The notes beneath the pieces were generated by a model that saw only the letters and a program-made list of their open reading frames with translations, searched no databases and was not told the DNA's origin. The position numbers were made by a program, and so were the translations under genes. Shown here in pieces: positions 1 to 6,417 of a stretch of DNA of 9,099 bases. How positions within the stretch are numbered: the stretch's first letter is position 1; each line of letters opens with the position of its first letter. The DNA comes from an uncultured Lachnospiraceae bacterium (GTDB taxonomy: Bacteria; Bacillota_A; Clostridia; Lachnospirales; Lachnospiraceae), in NCBI GenBank assembly GCA_905207905.1, contig CAJLNC010000097.1, forward strand, positions 1 to 9,099, read 5' to 3'.

Positions 1-114
1 TCCCTTCGTGCCGGGAGGCAGTTCTTTTCTTCCCCTTTCGCTCACTACTCGTTCACGAGTGGTCTGGTTTGGCCGGTTTTCGGGATCTATCTGAAAAAAT
101 TTTTTGCCGCTCAT
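1..114 (-). CDS. N-terminal part of an unrecognised protein, cut by the window edge
   Basis: The minus strand shows a good ribosome binding site (AAAGGAGCC, about 121-127) followed after a short spacer by ATG at 114-112. The frame stays open for 38 codons to the window edge. The visible protein begins MSGKKFFQIDPENRP, is rich in charged residues (several RER/RGRK stretches) and has no signal peptide or membrane segment. I do not recognise the family. It is transcribed divergently from the XRE repressor, and its upstream region carries half-sites like those in front of that repressor, so it is probably controlled by it. Such a pair is common in conjugative elements, but nothing seen assigns a function. 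The start is supported by the SD; the identity is unknown. Confidence 0.6.
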   Translation of the reverse strand, partial: MSGKKFFQIDPENRPNQTTRERVVSERGRKELPPGTKG

Positions 115-127
115 AATTGGCTCCTTT

Positions 128-161
128 CGTTTCGTTCGGGTTGACAGGCCGGAACGAAACG
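128..161 (-). promoter_or_regulatory. Hairpin in the leader of the partial minus-strand gene
   Basis: CGTTTCGTTC (128-137) pairs perfectly with GAACGAAACG (152-161). Two further G-C pairs lie beyond one mismatch, leaving an 8-nt loop. On the minus-strand transcript the stem ends directly against the AAAGGAGCC ribosome binding site of the gene starting at 114. It could modulate translation or simply be leader structure. No T-tract follows, so it is not a typical terminator. Confidence 0.45.
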
Positions 162-217
162 GGGCGGGGAGCGGCAGCCCACGCCCAGGCACTCAAAGAG
201 ACGGGGTTTGCGAAATA

Positions 218-272
218 TGAGCCACAGTATATAAAAAGCGAGCCACAACTCACTTTCATGAGCATGGCTCGC
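218..272. promoter_or_regulatory. Operator-like half-site cluster over the minus-strand promoter
   Basis: Half-sites resembling TGAGCC begin at 218, 239 (CGAGCC) and 259 (TGAGCA), spaced 21 and 20 bp. The last two also lie inside an inverted repeat, GCGAGCC (238-244) against GGCTCGC (266-272). A good minus-strand -10 (TATACT, positions 231-226) lies between the first two half-sites; its -35 is weak. The stretch shares CGAAATATGAG and ACTCACTTT(A)CATGAG with the cluster in front of the XRE gene (390-422), so the same protein probably binds both. Confidence 0.5.
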
Positions 273-396
273 TGCTGCGTTATTGGAATATTTTTCGTAG
301 TGGCATGGGCGTCCACCGCATAAGCGGTAAACCCCGCCTTATTTTGACCTCCTTTGTGTTGGCGCTCTCATCCATATCCCCCTTTACTCCGAAATA

Positions 397-443
397 TGAG
401 TTATAACTCACTTTACATGAGTTCTATGGTTATTTATATGAGC
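397..443 (+). promoter_or_regulatory. XRE gene promoter with phased operator half-sites
   Basis: A perfect 14-bp palindrome, TGAGTTATAACTCA (397-410), is followed by TGAGTT at 418 and TGAGC at 439, so TGAG recurs at exact 21-bp steps, about two helical turns. A candidate promoter is interleaved: -35 TTTACA (412-417), 17-bp spacer, -10 TATATG (435-440, imperfect). The palindrome abuts the -35, the second half-site is in the spacer and the third overlaps the -10. This arrangement fits cooperative autorepression by the XRE protein encoded just downstream (inference). Confidence 0.5.
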
Positions 444-480
444 GGAAGCACACCCTACAATGATGTAGAGGTGATGTGCA

Positions 481-810
481 GTGAACAATCCGCTGGATCT
501 ATTTGCATGGAAGGTGCGGTCAGAACGGAAGCGGCAGCATCTGACGCAGAAGCAGTTGGCTGAACGCCTCGGTATGAACCCCCGCACGATCATAGATTTG
601 GAGACCTGCCAGAGTAATCCGAAATTTGAAACGGTGGTCCTTGTCGCCAAAGAACTGAATATCAGCGTGGACGCCGCTATCTTCCCGGAAATGGTAAATC
701 AGACAGTCTCGAAAACAGTCGTGGACTTCTTTGCCGGGAAAAGCGAAGCAGAGATTGAAAAATTTATCGCACTCTGCAAACAGGCGGAAGCCTTCCAGAA
801 AGACGAGTAA
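481..810 (+). CDS. XRE/Cro-C1 family transcriptional regulator
   Basis: A 109-residue DNA-binding protein. An XRE helix-turn-helix fills about residues 9-65: VRSERKRQHLTQKQLAERLG, then the recognition-helix region NPRTIIDLETCQSNP and the typical ending TVVLVAKELNISVD. The remaining 40 or so residues form a short charged C-terminal segment (SEAEIEKFIALCKQAE), probably helical and used for dimerisation. The start is GTG at 481, chosen because AGAGGTGAT (467-475) is a suitable Shine-Dalgarno; the nearby ATG at 474 is out of frame. It is the only plus-strand gene in the window and faces the cargo convergently. It probably represses itself and the divergent gene through the phased TGAG sites. Regulators of this size are common in Firmicutes conjugative elements; the exact role is inferred. 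Confidence 0.85.
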   Translation: MNNPLDLFAWKVRSERKRQHLTQKQLAERLGMNPRTIIDLETCQSNPKFETVVLVAKELNISVDAAIFPEMVNQTVSKTVVDFFAGKSEAEIEKFIALCKQAEAFQKDE

Positions 811-844
811 CGCGGTCGGGTTCGATGTGCCCGGCCGCGTTACT
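806..844. terminator. Hairpin between the convergent XRE and dtxR-like genes
   Basis: AGTAACGCGG (806-815) pairs with CCGCGTTACT (835-844). The stem continues through one G-U pair and CGGG/CCCG, giving a 15-bp stem and a 9-nt loop. The XRE stop codon (808-810) lies inside the left arm, and the stem starts 28 bp past the stop of the minus-strand dtxR-like gene. Position and strength suggest a shared bidirectional terminator. The following tracts are only moderately T-rich (GTTTCACCC on plus, CGTCTTTC on minus), so efficiency is uncertain. Confidence 0.6.
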
Positions 845-871
845 GTTTCACCCGTTTGCTATGCGGGCAGA

Positions 872-1243
872 TTATTCATTTTTTGTTTTATAGGCATCGC
901 GCAGATGCTCGAAGGACTCCTGGCTGATGACGTGCTCCATTCGGCAGGCGTCCCGCTCCGCCGTTTCCGGGTCTACGCCGGCTTCAATCAGCCGGTCGGT
1001 GAAAAAGCGGTGCTTTTCGTAGATCTGCTCCGCCACTTCCCGCCCCACATCGGTCAGATGCAGGAAATAGTCGCTGTCCATCGTCAGGAAGCCCCCGTCC
1101 CGCAGGGTCACCACCGCATGGCACACGCTGGGCTTTGTGACCTCCAGGTGCCGGGCGACATCCACGGAGCGCACCATGCCCATCTTCTTATGGAGAACAA
1201 GGGTAGCCTCCAGATAGTCCTCCCCGGACGCATGAAGTTTCAT
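872..1243 (-). CDS. Short DtxR/MntR-family metal-dependent repressor
   Basis: A 123-residue DtxR-family regulator. The N-terminal winged helix covers about residues 5-65, with the HTH around VDVARHLEVTKPSVCHAVVTL. A helical metal-binding and dimerisation domain follows to the end; the SH3-like third domain of DtxR/IdeR is absent, so its architecture is MntR-like. Likely ligands are D9 and E12 (ED-Y-LE, as in MntR), H78, and the C100-R-M-E103-H104 motif, which matches DtxR's C-R-W-E-H. Aspartate at the first site combined with the DtxR-like cysteine leaves Fe2+ versus Mn2+ open. The start at 1243 is chosen over one at 1282 because AAGGAGGT precedes it at ideal spacing. It is last in an operon, 20 bp after the ABC gene, so it is probably autoregulated. 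It is far richer in GC (about 62% by hand count) than its partners (about 44%). Confidence 0.88.
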   Translation of the reverse strand: MKLHASGEDYLEATLVLHKKMGMVRSVDVARHLEVTKPSVCHAVVTLRDGGFLTMDSDYFLHLTDVGREVAEQIYEKHRFFTDRLIEAGVDPETAERDACRMEHVISQESFEHLRDAYKTKNE

Positions 1244-1263
1244 CAGTACCTCCTTATTACGAA

Positions 1264-3012
1264 TTAAACGCTTAACTTCCAATTTGCAGAAGCTGTCTGC
1301 AAATCGACCAGTCTACGATATAGGCCATTTTCTTTCATAAGTTCTTCGTGAGTTCCGTTTTCGGCTACAATACCATCTGACAATACAACGATGTTATCAG
1401 CGGACTCCACCGTCCTCATTCTGTGAGCGATTATAAGAACCGTCTTGCCTTTTACCAGCCTGGATATTGCGTTTTGAATTTCAGTTTCGTTATCTACATC
1501 AAGAGAAGCAGTAGCTTCATCCAGAAGAATAACAGGAGCGTCTTTCAAAAGAGCGCGTGCGATAGAAAGGCGCTGGCACTCACCGCCAGATAGTGTTGAA
1601 CCATTTTCTCCGATTACCGTCTGATAGCCGTCCGGCAATTTTGAAATAAATTCATCACACTGCGCTGCTTTAGCTGCGGCAACCACTTCCTCGTCCGTTG
1701 CGTCCTTTTTACCGACACGAATATTTTCCATGATGGTGTTATTAAACAGCACAACATCTTGAAAAACGATAGAAAAGTTTTTCATCAACATGGTTGAATT
1801 TAGCGGAGCAATATCGGTTCCGCCCAACAGTATTCTTCCTCCGTCCAGAGGATAAAATTTGGCTGCCAGTTTTGCGACTGTACTTTTGCCGCCGCCGGAC
1901 GGGCCAACCAATGCTGTGACCTGTCCCTGTTTTGCAGTAAACGAAACATCCCTCAGTACCGGTTTGCCCTTTTCGTAAGAAAACTGGACATGATCGAATG
2001 TAATATCGTACCCGTTTGTATGGATATTCTTCTCGCCGGTTTCTTCCGGGTATTCCTCTATTTCTTTCAAGCGGTTTACCTGAAGCTGTACAGAAAACAG
2101 CTCCGCCATATTTGACATCGCCCCGGAAAGTGGATCGTAGAGGCGTGAGGCAGCAATCAAAAACAGGATATAGGTAAACAGAGAGGTATCTCCACTTACC
2201 ACAAGACTATTACCTACTACAATCACCGTTGCCAAACCGAGCCGTAAAAACATCTGGCCGGTTGTCAGCAGACTTGCCGTTGTCATTTCGGATGAAATCT
2301 GTGCTTTTTCCGCAGCATCCATCTTTGCGTCCAATTTGCGAAGATAATCTTCTTCCTGATTGCAAGCCTTTATATCCTGTACGGTTTCCAAGCACTCCTG
2401 AATGCCTTCTGCAAGCTCCAGTCTTGCGTTCATGTGCTTTTTGTTGAGTTTTTCCTGCCATTTCCGTGACAGAATAACGATTGCAAATGAAATCGGGGCT
2501 ACCCAGAGAAGAGCCAGGCCCATTTGCCAGTTGAAAATCAGCAAACCGATACAAACAATCCCCGTAGAGATAACTGCTCCAAAGAATTGCGGAACCGTAT
2601 GGGAAAATGCGTGCTCAAAGTTTGCACAGTCTCCCATAATAGTGCTTGTCAGGTCAGCAAGATCACGCTGGTGGAAGAAGGTCAGCGGAAGGGTGCGCAA
2701 TTTTTCCGCAAGACCGATACGCCTCCTTGCGCTTTCGTCATACGTTCCGAGATATGCTGCGGTGTACTGGCAATAATGAAAAATAAAAACAACAGCTAAA
2801 ATCACAATTCCAATCACAGTGTAAACGGCGGCACTGATCTCTGGCGCACTCGCTCCCAAAACAGGCGCAAGAAGCTGATTGAGGACGATAGCCAGAAGAA
2901 TAACAGGAAACATAAGGCTGATATTGGCCAGCACCGAATAAACGATCCCTTTTATCAGGTCTTTTGCACCCTGATCGCTTAACGCATACTTCTTTTTTAA
3001 CGCCTTAATCAT
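1264..3012 (-). CDS. Exporter-fold ABC transporter half (TMD-NBD), YbtQ/IrtB-like
   Basis: A 582-residue half-transporter. The transmembrane domain spans about residues 20-300, with hydrophobic segments near 22-50, 60-82, 143-180 and 250-290. The NBD is complete: Walker A GPSGGGKST (370-378), Q-loop Q418, signature LSGGE (474-478), Walker B VILLDE (494-499) with D-loop ASLD, and H-loop H530. The start at ATG 3012 is preferred because GGAGG stands 9 nt upstream; the in-frame ATG at 3021 directly abuts the SD. The start overlaps the stop of the upstream ABC gene (ATGATTAA), implying translational coupling and a heterodimer. Type IV half-transporters beside a DtxR regulator and an AraC regulator recall YbtPQ and IrtAB, which import ferric siderophores despite the exporter fold. 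Import is inferred; drug or peptide export cannot be excluded from sequence alone. Both ABC proteins end in a similar QT-x-W-K tail. Confidence 0.9.
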   Translation of the reverse strand: MIKALKKKYALSDQGAKDLIKGIVYSVLANISLMFPVILLAIVLNQLLAPVLGASAPEISAAVYTVIGIVILAVVFIFHYCQYTAAYLGTYDESARRRIGLAEKLRTLPLTFFHQRDLADLTSTIMGDCANFEHAFSHTVPQFFGAVISTGIVCIGLLIFNWQMGLALLWVAPISFAIVILSRKWQEKLNKKHMNARLELAEGIQECLETVQDIKACNQEEDYLRKLDAKMDAAEKAQISSEMTTASLLTTGQMFLRLGLATVIVVGNSLVVSGDTSLFTYILFLIAASRLYDPLSGAMSNMAELFSVQLQVNRLKEIEEYPEETGEKNIHTNGYDITFDHVQFSYEKGKPVLRDVSFTAKQGQVTALVGPSGGGKSTVAKLAAKFYPLDGGRILLGGTDIAPLNSTMLMKNFSIVFQDVVLFNNTIMENIRVGKKDATDEEVVAAAKAAQCDEFISKLPDGYQTVIGENGSTLSGGECQRLSIARALLKDAPVILLDEATASLDVDNETEIQNAISRLVKGKTVLIIAHRMRTVESADNIVVLSDGIVAENGTHEELMKENGLYRRLVDLQTASANWKLSV

Positions 3013-4813
3013 GCTGCTCATCCTCCTTTCCGACCTTCCAGGCAATCGAGGTTTGGTAATCCTTCCACATAGAAGAATAAATACCATTTAAGGCTACCAA
3101 TTCTTCATGCGTACCTCTTTCTGCAATCTGCCCCTCCTTGAACACCAGGATAAGGTCTGCGTCTTGTATCGTAGAGAGCCGGTGGGCAATCATCAGAACC
3201 GTTTTGTTTTGGGTCAGCCGCTCAAAAGCGAGCTGTATCTGATGTTCATTTTCGGCATCTGCAAATGCTGTGGCTTCATCCAGTACAATAATAGGGGCGT
3301 CTTTTAAGATTGCCCTTGCAAGAGCAATCCTTTGATTTTCGCCTCCTGAGAGATATGTGCCTCCTGTTCCAACGAGCGTATCAAGCCCATCCGGGAGCCG
3401 GTCAATAATGTCCTTGCATTGTGCTTCATCGGCTGCTTTCAGGACTTCTTCTCTGGTCGCGTCCGGGCGGGCCGCCTTAATATTATTCAGCAAGGTGTCC
3501 TTGAACAAACGGGTATTCTGAAATACGAAAGCAACTCTTTTCATCAGTTCCTGCTTCTCGATATTGCGTACATCCACGCCGCCAATCGTAACAGAACCTG
3601 ATTGAACATCATAAAATCGGGGAATGAGGCTTGCCGCTGTACTTTTACCACTGCCAGAGGCACCAACGAGCGCCACTGTTTTTCCTGTCGGAACCTCAAA
3701 GCTGATATGGTCTAAGGCCTTCTCTTTGGCACCTGGATAGGCGAAGGAAACATCCGAAAACACAATCGAAGCGTCTGCCGGGATCAGGGGCTGTTCCGGC
3801 TCCTTCAATGGCTGTTCCTGCAAAATTTCATCCACCCGGTTGACTGCGCTTTTAGCCGCCATAAGCTGCTCGCTGGCAAACATGATACGGTTCATCATAG
3901 TTGCACAGACCGGAGTAAACAAACTGTAAAACAGAAAATCCATCACAACATTTTCATAAGCCGCCTGGCCGCTGACCCCGGACAAAATAAACATGGCGAC
4001 TGGAATAAGTAAAACAAATGTGCCGTTCAGTGTTACTGTAAATCCAGTAAGAGGAATACGGCATTTTAAGGCATACCCGGAAGCAAATTTTTCGTATTCT
4101 TCTATTGCAGCGTGAAAATTTTTGAAGGAATAAATAGTCTGCTGAAATACTTTTACAACAGGAATACCGCGAATATATTCCACAGCTTCTTTATTCATCG
4201 TTTCCAGTGCAGTCATATACTTGCCCATAAACTGCGCATTATCTCCGCCCATCATCTGTTTTAGAAAGATGACACTGATTCCCATAGGTATCAGGCAGCA
4301 AATTCCCAGCCGCCAGTCAAAAAGGAAAATCAAAATAATGACGGCGACCGGCATAACTGCGGCTCCGGTCAGATCGGGAAGCTGATGGGCCAGAAATCCT
4401 TCTGTAAGGCCTGCATTATCATCAATGATTTTTCTGAGCCGTCCGCTTGCATTTTGGCTGAAATACCCCAACGGCAGCGTCACGATATGATGGATTGCAG
4501 ATTTTCTCATATTGGTGGCTGTACGAAACGCCGCCAGATGAGTACAGTTCAGGGCGATAAAATAAATTAAAATGCTTGCTGCCGCAAACACAACCGCCAT
4601 CCACGCATAATGGGTGCTTTCCGTTGCAAGAGATATATCCCCGGCGGCAAACGCCTGGATTAAATCACGGATAACAAGCCAAATACAAACAAAAGGCAGC
4701 ATAGATAAAATGGTACTAATCCCGGAGAGGACACATCCCAAAACGGTCAAAGCATGGAATTTCCCTGCATATCCGAACATTCTGGACAGCTCTCCATTTT
4801 TTTGCTTCTCCAT
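3005..4813 (-). CDS. Exporter-fold ABC transporter half (TMD-NBD), YbtP/IrtA-like
   Basis: A 602-residue half-transporter, presumed partner of the overlapping downstream one. Transmembrane segments lie near residues 21-52, 68-95, 150-186 and 258-300. The NBD has Walker A GASGSGKST (384-392), Q-loop Q432, signature LSGGE (488-492), Walker B IIVLDE (508-513) and H-loop H544. The D-loop region reads EATAFADAENE in place of the usual ATSALD, a variant I associate with YbtP/IrtA-type siderophore transporters. IrtA's extra N-terminal FAD-binding reductase domain is absent, so iron release would need another enzyme. The start at 4813 follows AAAGGAGCC at good spacing; an in-frame start at 4873 would place the operator palindrome inside the coding region and lacks an SD. 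First gene of the ABC-ABC-dtxR unit, 122 bp after the ECF ATPase gene. Confidence 0.9.
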   Translation of the reverse strand: MEKQKNGELSRMFGYAGKFHALTVLGCVLSGISTILSMLPFVCIWLVIRDLIQAFAAGDISLATESTHYAWMAVVFAAASILIYFIALNCTHLAAFRTATNMRKSAIHHIVTLPLGYFSQNASGRLRKIIDDNAGLTEGFLAHQLPDLTGAAVMPVAVIILIFLFDWRLGICCLIPMGISVIFLKQMMGGDNAQFMGKYMTALETMNKEAVEYIRGIPVVKVFQQTIYSFKNFHAAIEEYEKFASGYALKCRIPLTGFTVTLNGTFVLLIPVAMFILSGVSGQAAYENVVMDFLFYSLFTPVCATMMNRIMFASEQLMAAKSAVNRVDEILQEQPLKEPEQPLIPADASIVFSDVSFAYPGAKEKALDHISFEVPTGKTVALVGASGSGKSTAASLIPRFYDVQSGSVTIGGVDVRNIEKQELMKRVAFVFQNTRLFKDTLLNNIKAARPDATREEVLKAADEAQCKDIIDRLPDGLDTLVGTGGTYLSGGENQRIALARAILKDAPIIVLDEATAFADAENEHQIQLAFERLTQNKTVLMIAHRLSTIQDADLILVFKEGQIAERGTHEELVALNGIYSSMWKDYQTSIAWKVGKEDEQHD

Positions 4814-4833
4814 AAGCAAGGCTCCTTTCGTAG

Positions 4834-4869
4834 TAATAGACGGGTTAGTAACTTCTAACCCGTCTATTA
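4834..4869. promoter_or_regulatory. Operator palindrome upstream of the ABC operon (site 1)
   Basis: A perfect 15-bp inverted repeat, TAATAGACGGGTTAG (4834-4848) and CTAACCCGTCTATTA (4855-4869), surrounds a 6-bp centre. Its core GGGTTAG-N6-CTAACCC (4842-4861) recurs in front of the ECF set and the araC gene. No T-tract follows, which argues against a terminator. It begins at the end of the probable -10, so a bound repressor would block initiation. The half-sites match those of DtxR/IdeR boxes (GGTTAG/CTAACC), but the spacing is 6 rather than 1. The transcript could also fold into a strong leader hairpin. Confidence 0.65.
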
Positions 4870-4898
4870 TCATAAAATCATTTAGTTATTTCTGCCAC
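4866..4898 (-). promoter_or_regulatory. Probable promoter of the ABC-ABC-dtxR operon
   Basis: On the minus strand, GTGGCA (4898-4893) and TATGAT (4874-4869) form a -35/-10 pair with an 18-bp spacer; an overlapping GATAAT (4871-4866) is an alternative -10. The palindromic operator starts at the -10. The -35 lies inside a sequence resembling the end of the araC gene. Confidence 0.4.
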
Positions 4899-4930
4899 TC
4901 CATACAGAGCATATCTATCCAATCAGACAC
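4888..4930 (-). pseudogene. Decayed copy of the araC 3' end
   Basis: This stretch aligns with the last codons of the intact araC gene (7825-7870): ATTTCT, GCCACTCCATAC (12 of 12) and TCTATCCAA (9 of 9) followed by GACAC are shared in the same order, with a 2-nt and a 1-nt gap. The equivalent reading frame is broken here. The simplest reading is that an araC-type gene once stood directly upstream of this ABC operon and only its tail survives. A conserved promoter element is the alternative. Confidence 0.45.
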
Positions 4931-4935
4931 ACAAC

Positions 4936-6417
4936 TCATTGACACATCAGACAGGAATATAATCGAGGAAGATTTTCCTGTAATGAGAATGTTTCTACAT
5001 GACCTTCATCAACAAAATGCAGAACCCGATTACAAGTCATAGCAGCAAATTCATAATCATGGGTAATGATTAAAATGGTCTTTCCTTTTTGCGCCAGAGC
5101 TTTCAAATGCTCCGATATTCTCATCATATTTTTGAAATCAAGACCGCTGGTAGGCTCATCCAAAATCAAAACGGGGGTATCTATCCAATCCGATACAGCG
5201 AGAGCGAGCCGCTGTTTCTGCCCGCCGGAAAGAGTAGCAGGATGCCGTTCTTTCCATTCAAACAAGCCATATAATTTTAGCAGATCATCGCGTTGCTCCT
5301 GGGTACTGCCTTTTCCGTTTAATAGCAGTTCTTCTTCTACGCTGTCCCCAAACAACTGGCAATCTGTATTTTGCATAACAAAGTAGGCAAAATTTTTCCT
5401 TTTGCCTTTAGATACCTTTGTCCCGTTATATATGACCTGACCCTCTTTTTCCTTTTGCATACCACAAAGAATATTCGACAAAGTAGTTTTCCCTATTCCG
5501 TTATGGCCTACAATCGCAATCAGGTCGCCAGCATACGCCCGAAAAGATATATCGTGGAAAACCGGATGTTTGCGATAGGAAAACGCCAAATCCTTTACCT
5601 CCATCGTCATATCTTTTTCTTTTGTAGGGGGAATATCTACTTCAATATGGTGTAAATCTGCCGCCCGTATTCCTATGGCTCGTCTTTTTTCTTCTGGAAT
5701 AGAGAGCAGTTCTCCCGCCGTCCATTCTTCTTTTATGCTCCCGTTTTCCATATAAAGAAAACGGTCTGCAAGGTCAGTAAGATAATAAAGCCGGTGTTCA
5801 GCAACAATGATTGTGTGGCCTTCCGCTTTTAGTCCACCCATCAAATTTTTAAGCGCCTCAACGGAATACATATCCAAATTGGCCGAAGGTTCATCAAACA
5901 CATAAATTTCCGGGTCAACAGCATTGACGGAGGGCACCGCTATTTTCTGTTTTTCTCCGCTGGACATCGGATAAATTTCTTTCCCCCGCAGCATATCTCC
6001 GTTAATACGTTTGATCGCACTTGAAACCCGTCCATCCAGTTCTTCATACGGAACGCCATAGTTTTCACACCCGAACGCAATTTCATCCTCTGTAATACTG
6101 GCAAAAAACTGGCTCTTTGGATCTTGAAAGATTGAACCTACTTTTTTCCCGATTTCATACAGAGGATATTCCGATATGCTGCGTCCCAGCAGTGTGACTC
6201 GCCCTTTCAGCGTCCCTTCGTAAAATTGTTCAGCTAACCCGTTTATCAATCGTGTTAAAGTTGTTTTTCCGCAGCCGCTCCCGCCAGTCAGAACAAGGAA
6301 CTCGCCCTTTTTTATATCGAGGCTGATATGATGGATACTTTCTGTTTCGGCTCCCGGATATTCAAAAGATACATCTTCAAACTGGATAACGGATCGCCTT
6401 GCTTTATCATTTATCAT
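4936..6417 (-). CDS. ECF transporter ATPase with two fused nucleotide-binding domains
   Basis: A 493-residue energy-coupling protein with two NBDs in tandem, equivalent to fused EcfA and EcfA'. NBD1 (about 10-235): Walker A GGSGCGKTT (45-53), Q98, Walker B IYVFDEP (171-177), H208; its signature is degenerate, MSSGE (151-155). NBD2 (about 270-485): Walker A GHNGIGKTT (304-312), Q349, canonical LSGGQ (396-400), Walker B VLILDEP (416-422), H453. One standard and one weakened signature suggests asymmetric ATP sites. There are no membrane segments; it would act on the inner membrane face with EcfT and the S component. The ATG at 6417 overlaps the ecfT stop (TAATG), implying coupling; an upstream in-frame start at 6486 lies inside ecfT and is not needed. 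Third gene of the S-T-A unit. Confidence 0.92.
   Translation of the reverse strand: MINDKARRSVIQFEDVSFEYPGAETESIHHISLDIKKGEFLVLTGGSGCGKTTLTRLINGLAEQFYEGTLKGRVTLLGRSISEYPLYEIGKKVGSIFQDPKSQFFASITEDEIAFGCENYGVPYEELDGRVSSAIKRINGDMLRGKEIYPMSSGEKQKIAVPSVNAVDPEIYVFDEPSANLDMYSVEALKNLMGGLKAEGHTIIVAEHRLYYLTDLADRFLYMENGSIKEEWTAGELLSIPEEKRRAIGIRAADLHHIEVDIPPTKEKDMTMEVKDLAFSYRKHPVFHDISFRAYAGDLIAIVGHNGIGKTTLSNILCGMQKEKEGQVIYNGTKVSKGKRKNFAYFVMQNTDCQLFGDSVEEELLLNGKGSTQEQRDDLLKLYGLFEWKERHPATLSGGQKQRLALAVSDWIDTPVLILDEPTSGLDFKNMMRISEHLKALAQKGKTILIITHDYEFAAMTCNRVLHFVDEGHVETFSLQENLPRLYSCLMCQ

Larger units (their letters stand above)
115..480. other. Divergent control region, no convincing gene
   Basis: This 366-bp gap lies between the partial minus-strand gene and the XRE repressor. 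It holds a hairpin next to the minus gene's ribosome binding site (128-161), two related clusters of TGAG-type half-sites (218-272 and 397-443), probable promoters in both directions, a small ACCGC-ATAA-GCGGT hairpin (315-328), and an orphan perfect Shine-Dalgarno sequence on the minus strand (347-355). Frames open across it on either strand have no matching ribosome binding site and read as low-complexity or shadow sequence. Confidence 0.6.

Noticed and set aside
53..316. 87-codon minus-strand frame across the left control region
   Set aside because: Its GTG start has no nearby ribosome binding site, it overlaps the better-supported start at 114 in another frame, and it runs through promoter and operator sequences.
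731..1267. 178-codon plus-strand frame
   Set aside because: It lies antisense to the GC-rich dtxR-like gene, whose domains are recognisable; long antisense frames are expected in GC-rich coding DNA.
4834..4869. Rho-independent terminator after the ECF ATPase gene
   Set aside because: The stem is strong but no T-run follows in either direction, and its core recurs as a motif at the other two cargo promoters.
4814..4873. 20-residue N-terminal extension of the first ABC protein
   Set aside because: It has no Shine-Dalgarno, it would translate through the operator palindrome, and a good AAAGGAGCC site precedes the ATG at 4813.
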